A stretch of 64,000 nt of DNA from Saccharothrix sp. NRRL B-16348 (GTDB lineage: Bacteria; Actinomycetota; Actinomycetes; Mycobacteriales; Pseudonocardiaceae): assembly GCF_001280085.1 (NCBI RefSeq), contig NZ_LGED01000001.1:296230-360229 (forward strand), in the 5' to 3' direction. Positions 44,733 to 54,089 of the stretch are shown in pieces. The stretch's first letter is position 1. Each line of letters opens with the position of its first letter. The notes beneath the pieces were generated by a model. It did no database searches, had not been told where the DNA came from, and saw nothing but the letters and a program-made list of their open reading frames with translations. Position numbers and translations under genes: made by a program.

Positions 44733-44805
44733 GTCGGTCGTTCGCGCCTGATTTTCCGACGATCGAAAGGCGTGATCGCCGGAAAATGAGTCGCGAACGA
44801 CCGAC
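44733..44805. terminator. Large inverted repeat (26-base arms) between convergent genes
   Basis: Arms 44733-44758 and 44780-44805 match at 24 of 26 positions (outer GTCGGTCGTTCGCG, inner ATTTTCCG), around a 21-base spacer that contains two GATC sites. It lies in the 124-base gap between the MFS gene and the LuxR-type gene and could terminate both. The AT-rich inner block and unusual length could also indicate a REP-like or miniature transposable element. Confidence 0.6.
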
Positions 44806-44817
44806 GCGACCTCGCGG

Positions 44818-45075
44818 TCACCGCGGCAATGGGAGCCGGATGATCCCCGTTTCGTGCGCGTAGACCACCGCGGCCATCCGGTCGCGCAGGTTCAACGTGC
44901 GCAGGATTTCCGACACCACCGCCCCCACCTGGTACTGGCTCAGCGCCAGCACCCGCGCTATCTCGTGGTCGGCGAGCCCCCTGGCCAGGCAGCGGAGCAC
45001 GGCCCGCTGCCGGTCGGACAGCTCGTCCAGCCCTTGTGCCCGGGTGCCCCCCTCGGACAGTCCCCAAGCGTTCAT
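44818..45075 (-). CDS. Stand-alone LuxR-type HTH protein
   Basis: An 85-residue protein that is little more than a GerE/LuxR DNA-binding domain: LDELSDRQRAVLRCLARGLADHEIARVLALSQYQVGAVVSEILRTLNLRDRMAAVVYAHETG. There is no receiver or sensor domain. ATG 45075 is the first good start. Such lone HTH proteins often work as dimers in developmental control. The target is unknown. Confidence 0.82.
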   Translation of the reverse strand: MNAWGLSEGGTRAQGLDELSDRQRAVLRCLARGLADHEIARVLALSQYQVGAVVSEILRTLNLRDRMAAVVYAHETGIIRLPLPR

Positions 45076-45172
45076 ACGACACCACCCCCAGTGCGCGTTT
45101 GGCGCACACAGTCATGGTCCCGCAACAGGCTGTCACTGGCCAACCCCTCGGCACGAGATTGGTCACTTGGTG

Positions 45173-46630
45173 TCAGTCACCAGGTGGCCGGACACCCTCC
45201 GCACGCGCCCACGCGAGCAGCTCCGCGACCGCCTCGTCGTGGTCCAGCGGGCCGCGGTCCAGGCGCAGCTCCTTGAGGAACTTCCACGCCTTGCCGACCA
45301 TCGGCCCCGGTGGCAGGCCCAGCAGCCGCATGATCTCGTTGCCGTCGAGGTCGGGCCGGACCCGCTTGAGGTCCTCCTCGGCGGCGATCCGCTCGATGCG
45401 GCGCTCCAGGTCGTCGTACGTCCGCTGCAGCGCGTTGGCCTTGCGCCGGTTGCGCGTGGTGCAGTCGGCGCGGACCAGCTTGTGCAGCCGGGGGAGCAGG
45501 TGCTCGGCGTCGGTGACGTACCGGCGCACCGCCGAGTCGGTCCACTCGCCGCTGCCGTAGCCGTGGAAGCGCAGGTGGAGGTACACGAGCTGGGCGACGT
45601 CCTCGACGATCTCCTTCGAGTACTTCAAGGCGCGCAAACGCTTGCGGACCATCTTCGCCCCGACCACCTCGTGGTGGTGGAACGACACGCCGCCGCCCTC
45701 CTCGAACCGCCGGGTGTCCGGCTTGCCGATGTCGTGCAGCAACGCCGCCAGCCGCAGCACCAGGTCCGGCTCGGGGCCGTCCTCCAGGTCGATGGCCTGG
45801 TCGAGCACGACCAGCGAGTGGTGGAACACGTCCTTGTGCTGGTGGTGCTCGTCGATCTCCAGCTTCATCGCGGGCAGCTCGGGCAGCACCACGTCGGCGA
45901 GCTTGGCCTCGACCATCAGCTCGACGCCCGCGCGCGGGTGCGCGCCGGTGAGCAGCTTGGACACCTCGACCTGCACGCGTTCGGCGGTGATGCGGGTCAG
46001 CTCGCCCGCCATGGCCGCCATGGCGTCGAGCACGCGCGGCGCGACGGTGAAGCCGAGCTGGGACACGAACCGGGCCGCGCGCAGCATCCGCAGCGGGTCG
46101 TCGGAGAACGACTCCTGCGGCGTCGCGGGCGTGTCCAGGGTCTTGGCCCGCAGCGCCTCACGACCGCCGGTCGGGTCGATGAGCTGCCGGTTCACCACGT
46201 CGTAGGCCATCGCGTTGACGGTGAAGTCGCGGCGGACCAGGTCGCCCTCGATGCTGTCGCCGAACGTCACCTCGGGGTTGCGGGTGACGCCGTCGTAGCT
46301 GTCGGCGCGGAACGTGGTGACCTCGACGGTCTGCTTGTGCTTGGTCGCGCCGACCGTGCCGAACGCGATGCCGGTGTCCCAGATCGCGTCCGCCCAGCCC
46401 TTGAGCAGCGCCATGATCTGCGGCGGCCGGGCGTCGGTGGTGAAGTCGAGGTCGCCGGACAGCCGCCCGAGCATGGCGTCCCGCACGCTGCCGCCCACCA
46501 GGTACAGGCGATGACCGGCCGCGGCGAAGCGGGCGGCCAGTTCGTCGGCGACGGGGAGTGCGCTCAGCAGTTCCACCACGGCATTGTCCTGCCCAGGAGA
46601 AGTGGCGGTGGAGGCGATGGGTCCGGACAC
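45173..46630 (-). CDS. cca: CCA tRNA nucleotidyltransferase with HD domain
   Basis: A 485-residue enzyme that adds or repairs the CCA end of tRNAs. The nucleotidyltransferase domain has GGSVRDAMLGRLSGDLDFTTDA with the two metal-binding Asp in DLDF, and RRDFTVNAMAYD. The C-terminal half carries an HD phosphohydrolase domain (LLHDIGKPDTRRF with HHHEVVGAKM). The actinobacterial form (PcnA) has this fusion. The start is GTG 46630. It is divergent from the NUDIX gene, as in mycobacteria. Confidence 0.95.
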   Translation of the reverse strand: MSGPIASTATSPGQDNAVVELLSALPVADELAARFAAAGHRLYLVGGSVRDAMLGRLSGDLDFTTDARPPQIMALLKGWADAIWDTGIAFGTVGATKHKQTVEVTTFRADSYDGVTRNPEVTFGDSIEGDLVRRDFTVNAMAYDVVNRQLIDPTGGREALRAKTLDTPATPQESFSDDPLRMLRAARFVSQLGFTVAPRVLDAMAAMAGELTRITAERVQVEVSKLLTGAHPRAGVELMVEAKLADVVLPELPAMKLEIDEHHQHKDVFHHSLVVLDQAIDLEDGPEPDLVLRLAALLHDIGKPDTRRFEEGGGVSFHHHEVVGAKMVRKRLRALKYSKEIVEDVAQLVYLHLRFHGYGSGEWTDSAVRRYVTDAEHLLPRLHKLVRADCTTRNRRKANALQRTYDDLERRIERIAAEEDLKRVRPDLDGNEIMRLLGLPPGPMVGKAWKFLKELRLDRGPLDHDEAVAELLAWARAEGVRPPGD

Positions 46631-46735
46631 GAGCAGCCAGCCTACTGGTCGGCGACGTCCGGCCCGAACGAGTTCCCCCGTAGTTGATCACCGATCGCCA
46701 CCGGGCGGTCACGTCCGGTACCCGCTGGTCGCCAC

Positions 46736-46741
46736 TACCAT
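46736..46741 (+). promoter_or_regulatory. Leaderless -10 box (TACCAT) of NUDIX operon
   Basis: TACCAT is followed after 6 bases by ATG 46748 and no ribosome binding site is present. It should drive the NUDIX, DUF6049-like and murJ genes, which overlap one another. Confidence 0.5.
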
Positions 46742-46747
46742 CAGGGC

Positions 46748-47266
46748 ATGCCCCAGTCGTCCGGTCGCTCCGGCGGTCCCAAGCCGAGGCGCCGGAACCG
46801 GCGTCGCGGCCGGCGGCTGAAGACCGTCGACGAGACCTCGGCGGGTGGACTGGTGCTGGACTTCGAGCAGCACGTCGCCGCGATCATCGGGCGGCTGGAC
46901 CGGCGCGGCAGGCTGTTGTGGTCGTTGCCGAAGGGTCACATCGAGGCCGGTGAGACCGCGGAACAGACCGCGGTGCGCGAGGTCGCGGAGGAGACCGGTA
47001 TTCATAGCAGGGTCCTGCGCCCGCTCGGCTCGATCGACTACTGGTTCGTCGCCGAGGACCGGCGGGTGCACAAGACCGTCCACCACTTCCTCCTGGAGGC
47101 GCTGGGCGGCGAGCTTTCCGACGAAGACGTGGAGGTCACCGAGGTGGCGTGGGTGCCCCTTGGCGAGCTGGACGACCGGCTCGCCTACGCGGACGAGCGT
47201 CGACTCGTGCGCCGAGCCGCCGAACTGCTCTCCGAGTACCAGACGGACGGAGCGGAGTCCGCGTGA
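46748..47266 (+). CDS. NUDIX hydrolase (MutT4/Rv3908-like)
   Basis: A 172-residue hydrolase with the complete Nudix box [24 protein letters not shown] basic N-terminus ([24 protein letters not shown]) precedes the domain. The family cleaves nucleoside diphosphates linked to other groups; actinobacterial members at this locus are annotated as MutT4. The next gene begins inside its stop codon (GTGA). Confidence 0.93.
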   Translation: MPQSSGRSGGPKPRRRNRRRGRRLKTVDETSAGGLVLDFEQHVAAIIGRLDRRGRLLWSLPKGHIEAGETAEQTAVREVAEETGIHSRVLRPLGSIDYWFVAEDRRVHKTVHHFLLEALGGELSDEDVEVTEVAWVPLGELDDRLAYADERRLVRRAAELLSEYQTDGAESA

Positions 47267-49527
47267 AACGGCTGCTGTCCGCACTAGCGGCGGCGGGGAT
47301 CCTCCTCGTGTCGACGGCGTCCGCGGCGCCCGCCGCGCCCGTCGACACCGGGCGGCTGCCCGTCCGACCGGCGCCCGCCACCCAGGTGTGGGCGACCAGG
47401 GCGCTGTCCAGCCAACCGGGCCAGCAGTCGCAGGTGTGGCTGCGCCTGGACGTCGAGGAGATGACGCCCCGCGTGATCACCGCGGACGGTCCGGACTCGA
47501 TCACCATCTCCGGCAAGGTGGTCAACGTCGGCGACCGGCCGCTCGAGGAGATCGAGCTGCGCCTGGAACGCGGCCGGCCGCTGACCGACGAGGACGCGGT
47601 CCGCAAGGCGCTGCGCGAGCCGACCGACGCCGAGTTCGTCCAACCGAACTTCACCCCGGTCACCGACCGCCTCGAGCAGAACGAGTCGAAGCCGTTCCGG
47701 CTCACCGTGCCCCTGAGCGGCTCGGACCCGACCTCGCTGCGCATCACCGAGCCGGGCATCTACCCGATCCTGGCCAACATCAACGGCGTCCCCGACTTCG
47801 GCGGACGGGCCCGGCTGGCCGCGCTGAGCACCCTGCTGCCGGTGCTCGCGATGCCCGGCGGGCAGGCGCCGACGCCGCCGACGAACCCCGCCAAGCTCAC
47901 CCTGCTGTGGCCGCTGGCCGACCGGCCGCGCGTGGTCACCGGCAACCCGACCGTGCTCACCGACGACGACCTGGCGGGCTCGCTGGCCATGGGCGGCCGG
48001 CTGTACGGCCTGCTCATGGCCTACGAGTCGGCGCTGACCGGCCCGCTGGGCACCGGCGTGTGCCTGGCCGTCGACCCCGACCTGCTGCGCACGGTCGAGG
48101 CGATGACCCAGGGCTACGAGGTCCGCGGCCAGGGCGCCGGCAAGGGCAAGAGCGCGGCCGAGCTGTGGCTCAACCGGTTGCGCCTGCTGGTCGCCGGGCG
48201 GTGCGTGATCGCGCTGCCCGACGCGGACGCCGACCTCGTCGCGCTGTCCCGCGCCGAGCTCACCGGCCTCGTCGACATCGCGCTCAACGGCGCCGAGGTG
48301 GTCCGCGACGTGCTCGACGTGCAGCCGACGCAGGGCCTGACCTGGCCCGAGGACGGCGTGCTCGACCAGCCGACGCTGGCGAGCCTGACCGGTCGGGGCG
48401 TCACGTCCCTGGTGCTCGACCAGTCGGCCGTCGCGGGCACCCCCGGCACGGGGCCGGTCCGGTTCGACGGGCCCGAGGGCAAGCCGGTCACGGCGGTGCG
48501 GATCGACGGCATGGTGTCGGACGCGTTGCAGGGCGCGGCGGCGGCCCGGCCGGTCGCGGGCGTGACCACGCCGAGCGAGACCCGGCCGGTGTCGGTGCAG
48601 AACGCGCTGGCCGCGCTCACGTTCCGGGCCGGGTTCCAGAACACCGGCCAGCACGTGGTCATCGCGCCGCCGCGCCGGTGGAACGCGCCGACCGGCGAGG
48701 TCGACACGTTGCTGCGCACGACGAAGTCGCTGGTCGCGGACGGTTTCGCGACGCCCGTCGGCCTGGAGTCGCTGCTGGCGGCCCCGCCGACGCAGCCGGC
48801 CGCGTTGAGCTACCCGGTCGAGTCCGGCGCCCGCGAGGTGCCGCCGACGGTGACCGCCGCGATCTCCGAGTCGTGGCTCCGGCTGCACCGGCTGTCCGAG
48901 TCGATGAGCCAACCGGACGCGGCGTCCGCCGAGCCGAGCGACCTGATCGACCCGCTGCGGCTGGCGCTGCTGCGCGCGGTGTCGGGCGCGTGGCGCGGCA
49001 ACGAGGACGGCGCGCGTGCCGCGCTGGCGGTGGTCCGCGAGCAGATCGACGGGTTGCAGGGCCTGGTCACGGTGACCGAGCCGAACAGCCCGATCCTGCT
49101 CGGCTCGGGCGACAGCCCCATCCCGCTGTCCATCAAGAACCGGCTCGACGTGCGGATCACGGTGCGGATCGTGATCGAGGACACGCCGGGCATCGTGGCC
49201 AAGGACCTGACCGACATCGAGCTGCCCGCGCGCGGCGACCGCCTGGTGCGGGTGCCGGTCGAGGTGCAGCGGTCCGGGCGGTTCCCGGTGCACATCCGCC
49301 TGGTCACGACCAGCGGCGTCGAGCTGGGCGAACGGGCCCGGCTCGAGGTGTCGTCCTCGGCGTACGGGACGATCACGGTCGTCATCACGGGCTTGGCGGG
49401 CGCCGCGCTGGTGCTGCTGTCCGCCCGGCGCATCTACCGTCGGGTGCGCGCCGCGCGGGCCGCCTCCGCGCAGGTGCCGAACGACGCGAGTGGGGTCACG
49501 TCGCCGGAGAGGTCGAGCACGAGTTGA
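47263..49527 (+). CDS. DUF6049-like exported protein with C-terminal membrane anchor (Rv3909-type)
   Basis: A 754-residue secreted protein. Residues 1-24 are a signal peptide ([25 protein letters not shown]). A long beta-rich ectodomain follows, with [49 protein letters not shown] near the start (an Ig-like fold). One transmembrane helix lies near the C-terminus ([26 protein letters not shown]). The position between NUDIX and murJ is that of Rv3909, which suggests a role in envelope assembly. GTG 47263 overlaps the NUDIX stop. Confidence 0.9.
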   Translation: MKRLLSALAAAGILLVSTASAAPAAPVDTGRLPVRPAPATQVWATRALSSQPGQQSQVWLRLDVEEMTPRVITADGPDSITISGKVVNVGDRPLEEIELRLERGRPLTDEDAVRKALREPTDAEFVQPNFTPVTDRLEQNESKPFRLTVPLSGSDPTSLRITEPGIYPILANINGVPDFGGRARLAALSTLLPVLAMPGGQAPTPPTNPAKLTLLWPLADRPRVVTGNPTVLTDDDLAGSLAMGGRLYGLLMAYESALTGPLGTGVCLAVDPDLLRTVEAMTQGYEVRGQGAGKGKSAAELWLNRLRLLVAGRCVIALPDADADLVALSRAELTGLVDIALNGAEVVRDVLDVQPTQGLTWPEDGVLDQPTLASLTGRGVTSLVLDQSAVAGTPGTGPVRFDGPEGKPVTAVRIDGMVSDALQGAAAARPVAGVTTPSETRPVSVQNALAALTFRAGFQNTGQHVVIAPPRRWNAPTGEVDTLLRTTKSLVADGFATPVGLESLLAAPPTQPAALSYPVESGAREVPPTVTAAISESWLRLHRLSESMSQPDAASAEPSDLIDPLRLALLRAVSGAWRGNEDGARAALAVVREQIDGLQGLVTVTEPNSPILLGSGDSPIPLSIKNRLDVRITVRIVIEDTPGIVAKDLTDIELPARGDRLVRVPVEVQRSGRFPVHIRLVTTSGVELGERARLEVSSSAYGTITVVITGLAGAALVLLSARRIYRRVRAARAASAQVPNDASGVTSPERSSTS

Positions 49528-51158
49528 GCGGAACAACCACGGTGACGCAGGAGCAGCAGCCGCAGGGCCCGTCGCTGGCGCGCGCCAGCGGCTCGATGGC
49601 CATCGCCACGATCGTCAGCCGCGCCTCGGGGCTGCTGTCCAAGCTGCTGCTGATCACGATCCTCGGCGTCGACGCGCTCAACGACTCCTACCAGGTCGCC
49701 ACCACGCTGCCCACGATGATCAACGAGCTGCTGCTCGGCGGCGTGCTGACCAGCGTGGCCATCCCGCTGCTGGTGCGCGCCGAGAAGGAGGACGCCGACC
49801 GCGGCGAGTCCTACGCGCAGTGGATGATCACCATGTCGGCGGTGATCCTCGGCGTCGGCACGGTCATCGCGGTCGCCTGCGCGCCGCTGCTGACGGCGCT
49901 GTTCATCGACTCGCCCGAGGCCGAGCCCGAACTGGTCACCGCGTTCGCGTACCTGGTGCTGCCGGGGATCGTGTTCTACGGGCTGTCGGCGCTGATCGGC
50001 GCGGTCCTCAACACCCGGCACGTGTTCGGCCTGCCCACGTGGGCGCCGGTGCTGAACAACCTCGTGGTGATCGTCACGCTGGTCGTGTACTGGCTGATGC
50101 CGGGGGAGATCTCCCTCGACCCGGTGCGGATGGGTGAGCCGAAGCTGCTGGTGCTCGGCCTCGGCACGATGCTCGGCGTGGCGCTGCAGGCGTCCGTGCT
50201 GGTGCCCGCGCTGCGCCGGACCGGGTTCAAGTTCCGCTGGCGGTGGGGCTGGGACCGGCGGCTGTCGGAGTTCGGCGGCCTGGCGTTCTGGGTGCTGCTG
50301 TACGTGGCGCTCGGTTTCGCCAGCATGGTCGTGCTGACCAAGGTCGCCACCCACGACGACGGCGCGATCACGGTCTACAACATGCAGTGGCTGATCGCCC
50401 AGGTGCCGTACGGGGTGCTCGGCGTGTCGCTGCTGACCGCGCTGATGCCGAAGATGAGCCGCGCGGCGGCGGCGCACGACACCGACGGGCTGGTCGGCGA
50501 CCTGGCCCTGGGCAACCGGATGTCGTCGATCCTGCTGATGCCGTTCAGCGCGCTGATGACGGTGTCCGGCGTGTCGATCGGCGTGGCGCTGTTCTCGTTC
50601 GGCGCGGCCGGCGTCGAGGACGGCGAGGCGATCGGCACGGCGCTCGCGCTGTCCGCGTTCGGGCTGGTCCCGTACGCGATCACGCTGCTCCAGCTGCGCG
50701 TGTTCTACGCGTTGAAGGACGCCCGGACGCCGACGATCATCCAGGCGATCATCGTGGTGGTGCGGATCGCGCTGCTGTACGGGTTCCTGGCGATCTCGCC
50801 GCCGGACAAGCTGGCGGTCGGCGTGTCCATCGCGATGTCGCTGAGCTTCGTGGTCGGCGCCCTGGTGGGGCAGTTGTGGCTCCGGCTGCGGCTCGGCCGG
50901 CTGCGCACCGGTTACACAGCGTGGACGATCTGCCTCACGGTCGTGGCGTCCGCGATCGCGTTCGGAGCAGCGACCGGGCTCGCGTGGCTCGCCGTCCGGG
51001 TGCTGGGAATCGAGTCCCGCGTGGCGGTTGCCTGGGTCGAAGTGGTCGTCCAGACGATCGTCGGGCTGCCGTTGAGCTTCCTGCTGCTGGCCCTGTTCCG
51101 GGTACCCGAAGTGAAGCCCGCGGTCGCCAAGATCAGTCGTTTGGTGGGTCGCCGATGA
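49524..51158 (+). CDS. murJ: Lipid II flippase MurJ (MviN)
   Basis: A 544-residue membrane protein with 14-15 predicted helices. It flips lipid-linked peptidoglycan precursors to the outer face of the membrane. Characteristic segments are SRASGLLSKLLLITILGVDALNDSYQVATTLPTMINELLLGGVL, LPGIVFYGLSALIGAVLNTRHVFGLPTWAPVLNN and MQWLIAQVPYGVLGVSLLTALMPKMSR. Start TTG 49524 overlaps the preceding stop (TTGA); GTG 49542 in the same frame is an alternative. Unlike the M. tuberculosis protein, no pseudokinase domain is fused; it is encoded by the next gene. Confidence 0.94.
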   Translation: MSGTTTVTQEQQPQGPSLARASGSMAIATIVSRASGLLSKLLLITILGVDALNDSYQVATTLPTMINELLLGGVLTSVAIPLLVRAEKEDADRGESYAQWMITMSAVILGVGTVIAVACAPLLTALFIDSPEAEPELVTAFAYLVLPGIVFYGLSALIGAVLNTRHVFGLPTWAPVLNNLVVIVTLVVYWLMPGEISLDPVRMGEPKLLVLGLGTMLGVALQASVLVPALRRTGFKFRWRWGWDRRLSEFGGLAFWVLLYVALGFASMVVLTKVATHDDGAITVYNMQWLIAQVPYGVLGVSLLTALMPKMSRAAAAHDTDGLVGDLALGNRMSSILLMPFSALMTVSGVSIGVALFSFGAAGVEDGEAIGTALALSAFGLVPYAITLLQLRVFYALKDARTPTIIQAIIVVVRIALLYGFLAISPPDKLAVGVSIAMSLSFVVGALVGQLWLRLRLGRLRTGYTAWTICLTVVASAIAFGAATGLAWLAVRVLGIESRVAVAWVEVVVQTIVGLPLSFLLLALFRVPEVKPAVAKISRLVGRR

Positions 51159-51182
51159 CACCTGTGACACGACGCGGTCACG

Positions 51183-51188
51183 TACCCT
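51183..51188 (+). promoter_or_regulatory. Leaderless -10 box (TACCCT) of pseudokinase gene
   Basis: TACCCT is followed after exactly 7 bases by GTG 51196, in the 37-base gap after murJ. The pseudokinase can thus be transcribed apart from murJ. Confidence 0.5.
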
Positions 51189-51195
51189 CGGCCCC

Positions 51196-52725
51196 GTGAG
51201 CAGCGGTCCGATCCAGAACACCTCGCTGGTGCCCGGCGGGGTGATCGGCGACGGCCGGTACCGGCTGCTGGCCCGGTCCGGTGTGGACCGGAGGTGCGAC
51301 GCGCACCTCTGGCGGGCCAGGGACGGGCAGCTCAACCGGGACGTGGCGTTGACCGTCCTGGTGGGCAACCCGGCCGACCACCCCGCCGCGGCACGGGCGA
51401 AGCGGACCGCCGAACGCGCGATGCACGCCGCCAGCTTCACCCACCCGGGCGTCTCCCGGGTGATCGACGTGTTGACGCCCGGTGCCGGGATCAGGCTCGA
51501 TGAGGGCATCCTCGGCGTGATCGTGGCCGAGTGGACCCAGGGCACCGACCTGCTCGACCTGATCGCCGAGGGCCCGCTGCCCGCCGGCGCCGCGACCCGG
51601 CTGCTGGAGCCGTTGGGCGCGGCGATCGAGGGCGCGCACCACGCCGGCCTCGTGCTCGGCGCGGACCACCCGCAGCGCATCCGGGTGACGGCGGACGGCA
51701 GGCTCCGGCTCGCGTTCCCCGGACCGCGGCCGGACGCGATCGCCCGTGACGACGTCAAGGGCCTGGGCGCGATCCTCTACCTGCTGCTCACGGGCAAGTG
51801 GGCGCTGCCGAACGGCCCGGACGGCGTGCCCGCCGCACCCACGGGTCCGGACGGCTCCGTGCTCGCGCCGAGCGCGCTGCACCCGTACGTGCCGCACGAG
51901 CTGTCGTCGGTCGCCGTGCGCAGCCTGGAGGACACCAGTGTCGGCGGCATCCGGACCAGCGCGGCGATCCTGCAGGTGCTCGACCAGATCGCCCAGTCCG
52001 AGGCCCAGACGGCGCTGATCCAGCCGGTCCAGGACGACGCGGCGGACGACGGCGCGGTGTGGACCACGCAGCGCCCGGTCCGCGACAAGGACCGCAAGCG
52101 GAAGCTGATGATCAGCGTGGCCGTGCTCGCGGTCGCGACGCTGGCCGTGATCGTCTGGCTGGGCGTGCAGATCGTCAGCTTCTTCAGCGACGAGCCGACC
52201 GGTGGCGGCGGGCCGACGGTGGTGATCGGCCAGTCGACCACGCCGGGGCAGAGCGGCCAGCCCGCGCCGCCCGCGCCCCAGCCCGCCGGTCCCGTGCAGC
52301 CCGCGTCCGTCGGCGTGTACGACGTGACCAACCAGCCCGACAACGCCACCCGGGCCAACCGCGCGGTCGACAACAACCCGACCACGGTGTGGCAGACGGA
52401 GAACTACTTCCAGCCGTTCCCCGCGCTGAAGCCGGGCATCGGGCTGATGGCGGGCTTCGCCGAGCCGGTGAAGCTGTCGTCGGTGACGATCACGTCGCCC
52501 AGCGAGGGCACGGTGGTGGAGATCCGGGTGGCGGGTGCGCCCGGCGCGCCGTTGCCGGAGACGAAGGTCATCGCGACCGCGACGCTGTCGGCCGGGCAGA
52601 CCCAGATCCAGTTGACCGACCACGAGCCGACCCAGCACCTGCTGGTGTGGATCACGAAGCTCTCGGGCAGCGGCAAGAACAACCGCTCCGAGATCGCCGA
52701 GCTCGTCTACACCCGCGCGCAGTAG
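51196..52725 (+). CDS. Membrane-anchored pseudokinase, partner-type of MurJ
   Basis: A 509-residue protein. Residues 15-270 have a Ser/Thr kinase fold but lack the working residues: the ATP-binding strand reads VALTVLVG in place of the Lys motif, and the catalytic HRD and DFG motifs are replaced by GADHPQRIRV and LRLAFPGP. One transmembrane helix follows (about residues 300-325, LMISVAVLAVATLAVIVWLGVQIV), then a Pro/Gly linker and an extracytoplasmic discoidin-like domain (SVGVYDVTNQPDNATRANRAVDNNPTTVWQTE). This matches the C-terminal half of M. tuberculosis MviN, whose pseudokinase is phosphorylated and recruits an FHA protein to control MurJ. A similar control is inferred here. Confidence 0.9.
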   Translation: MSSGPIQNTSLVPGGVIGDGRYRLLARSGVDRRCDAHLWRARDGQLNRDVALTVLVGNPADHPAAARAKRTAERAMHAASFTHPGVSRVIDVLTPGAGIRLDEGILGVIVAEWTQGTDLLDLIAEGPLPAGAATRLLEPLGAAIEGAHHAGLVLGADHPQRIRVTADGRLRLAFPGPRPDAIARDDVKGLGAILYLLLTGKWALPNGPDGVPAAPTGPDGSVLAPSALHPYVPHELSSVAVRSLEDTSVGGIRTSAAILQVLDQIAQSEAQTALIQPVQDDAADDGAVWTTQRPVRDKDRKRKLMISVAVLAVATLAVIVWLGVQIVSFFSDEPTGGGGPTVVIGQSTTPGQSGQPAPPAPQPAGPVQPASVGVYDVTNQPDNATRANRAVDNNPTTVWQTENYFQPFPALKPGIGLMAGFAEPVKLSSVTITSPSEGTVVEIRVAGAPGAPLPETKVIATATLSAGQTQIQLTDHEPTQHLLVWITKLSGSGKNNRSEIAELVYTRAQ

Positions 52726-52728
52726 CCC

Positions 52729-53367
52729 TCAGGCACGGGTCGCGTAGCCGCCCAGCGCCGGTTCCAGCAGGTCGAAGACGCGGTGTGCGGACCGCGTGAC
52801 GGTGGCCGCGATGTGGTCGTTGTCGTGCCCCTCGACGGTCAGCCGGAGCACTTCGCCGAACAGCAGCCGGTGCGCGCCGCCGAGTTGGGTGGCGGCGGCC
52901 CTCGGCGTGATGTCGTCGGGCTCGGCGCCGGTGTCCGCGGCGAGGGTGGCGGCCAGGGCCTCCTCGCGGGCCTCGTGCAGTTCGCGCAGGCGTGCGGTGA
53001 GGGTGGGGCTGTCGACGATCATCCGGGCGAACGGCTGACCGGAGAACCCGATCACCGGGTCGTGCCGGGCCGCGGCCTCCAGGAACGCGGTGCGCAGCAC
53101 GGCCAGCGCCGACTCGCCCGCCGCGCGTGCGGCGACCGTGCGGGCGAGGCCGGCGGTGAACTCCTCGTGCTGGTCGAGGGCCAGGTCCTCCTTGCGCGCG
53201 AAGTAGTTGGTGACGGTCTTCTTGGCCACCCGCGCGGCGTCGGCGATGTCGGCGATCGTCGTCTCCTCGAACCCCCGCTCGATGAACAGCCGGGTGGCGT
53301 GGTCGGAGATCGCCTGCCGGGTCTCCTGCTTCTTCTGCTCGCGCAGGCCGGTGTTCGTGCTGGTCAT
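52729..53367 (-). CDS. TetR-family transcriptional regulator
   Basis: A 212-residue regulator. The HTH is complete (KKQETRQAISDHATRLFIERGFEETTIADIADAARVAKKTVTNYFARKEDLAL). The ligand domain is helical with no recognised subfamily. ATG 53367 follows a CAGGCT -10-like box by 6 bases. The divergent small gene and VOC gene, with an inverted repeat in their strong promoter, are the likely targets. Confidence 0.9.
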   Translation of the reverse strand: MTSTNTGLREQKKQETRQAISDHATRLFIERGFEETTIADIADAARVAKKTVTNYFARKEDLALDQHEEFTAGLARTVAARAAGESALAVLRTAFLEAAARHDPVIGFSGQPFARMIVDSPTLTARLRELHEAREEALAATLAADTGAEPDDITPRAAATQLGGAHRLLFGEVLRLTVEGHDNDHIAATVTRSAHRVFDLLEPALGGYATRA

Positions 53368-53410
53368 GGACCTAGCCTGACAGATATTTACGTCGGGGGC
53401 AAACTTCCCC

Positions 53411-53438
53411 TTGACGTTTCGTAGTACGGGACTATAAT
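53411..53438 (+). promoter_or_regulatory. Consensus promoter with inverted repeat in the spacer
   Basis: TTGACG (53411-53416) and TATAAT (53433-53438) are separated by 16 bases, close to perfect housekeeping consensus and the best promoter in the window. TAGT-ACGGG-ACTA (53422-53434) lies between and partly over the -10. A further hairpin-like repeat ACGTC-GGGG...CCCC-TT-GACGT spans the -35. The strong promoter probably needs the divergent TetR protein for repression. Confidence 0.7.
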
Positions 53439-53471
53439 TACACTCGTAGCAAGCACCACGGAGGAGACACC

Positions 53472-53591
53472 TTGCGACGAGAGCACCAGGGCCGCCGCCC
53501 CGTCCGGATCAACCACCAGCCGTTCGGCGGCAAGCAGCAGCAAGCCAGGCCGACGCGGGCACACGGCGTGCCGCGCCGCCGCTCGTACTGA
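53472..53591 (+). CDS. Small basic hypothetical protein (39 aa)
   Basis: TTG 53472 is preceded by GAGGAG at 6-7 bases, the same arrangement as for the next gene. The product is Arg/Gln-rich (RREHQGRRPVRINHQPFGGK). Wobble positions are about 90 percent G or C. It is the first gene after the strong promoter and is probably expressed. No family recognised. Confidence 0.5.
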   Translation: MRREHQGRRPVRINHQPFGGKQQQARPTRAHGVPRRRSY

Positions 53592-53622
53592 CCCGCACAC
53601 CCCACACACCGAGGAGACCCGC

Positions 53623-53997
53623 TTGATCACCAAGTCCACCCTGTCGCTGACCGTCGACGACGTCGCCGCGTCCAGCGCCTTCTTCACCACCCACTTCGGC
53701 TACACCGAGCAGATGGCCGCGGACGGGTTCGCGTCGCTGGGCCACGAGGACGCGTTCGACCTCGTGCTGCTGCGCCGCGGCATCGAGGTGCTGCCCGAGG
53801 GCTTCCGCGACCAGCACGCCGCCGGGCTGATCGTCGCCTTCACGGTCACCGACCTGGCCGCGGAGCACGACCGGCTCCGCGCGGCGGGCGTCGAGATCAC
53901 CATGCCGCTGCGCGAGGAACCGTGGGGTGAGCGCCTGTTCCAGGTGACCGACCCGAACGGCGTCATCGTCCAGCTCGTCGAATGGGTGAAGTTGTGA
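53623..53997 (+). CDS. VOC-superfamily (glyoxalase/bleomycin resistance-like) protein
   Basis: A 124-residue single-domain VOC protein. It opens with STLSLTVDDVAASSAFFTTHFGYTEQM and closes with MPLREEPWGERLFQVTDPNGVIVQLVEW, the usual pattern of the PhnB/glyoxalase group. TTG 53623 follows GAGGAG. It lies 31 bases after the small basic gene under the strong promoter, with a divergent TetR regulator, so a resistance or detoxification role is likely. Confidence 0.88.
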   Translation: MITKSTLSLTVDDVAASSAFFTTHFGYTEQMAADGFASLGHEDAFDLVLLRRGIEVLPEGFRDQHAAGLIVAFTVTDLAAEHDRLRAAGVEITMPLREEPWGERLFQVTDPNGVIVQLVEWVKL

Positions 53998-54077
53998 CGC
54001 GCGGTCGCGGCGGGCGAGTGCCGGAGCCCACGGCACTCGCCCGTGCAGGTGAAAGGAGCGGGGTTGCCCGAGCCCGA

Positions 54078-54083
54078 TAGGCT
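54078..54083 (+). promoter_or_regulatory. Leaderless -10 box (TAGGCT) of sigM
   Basis: TAGGCT is followed after 6 bases by GTG 54090, without a ribosome binding site. It is a housekeeping-type box; a SigM-specific motif was not recognised upstream. Confidence 0.45.
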
Positions 54084-54089
54084 CCCGGC

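Noticed and set aside
46845..49523. N-terminal extension of murJ by about 890 codons
   Set aside because: The frame is open through the NUDIX and DUF6049-like genes but is a shadow of them; MurJ homology begins after 49524.
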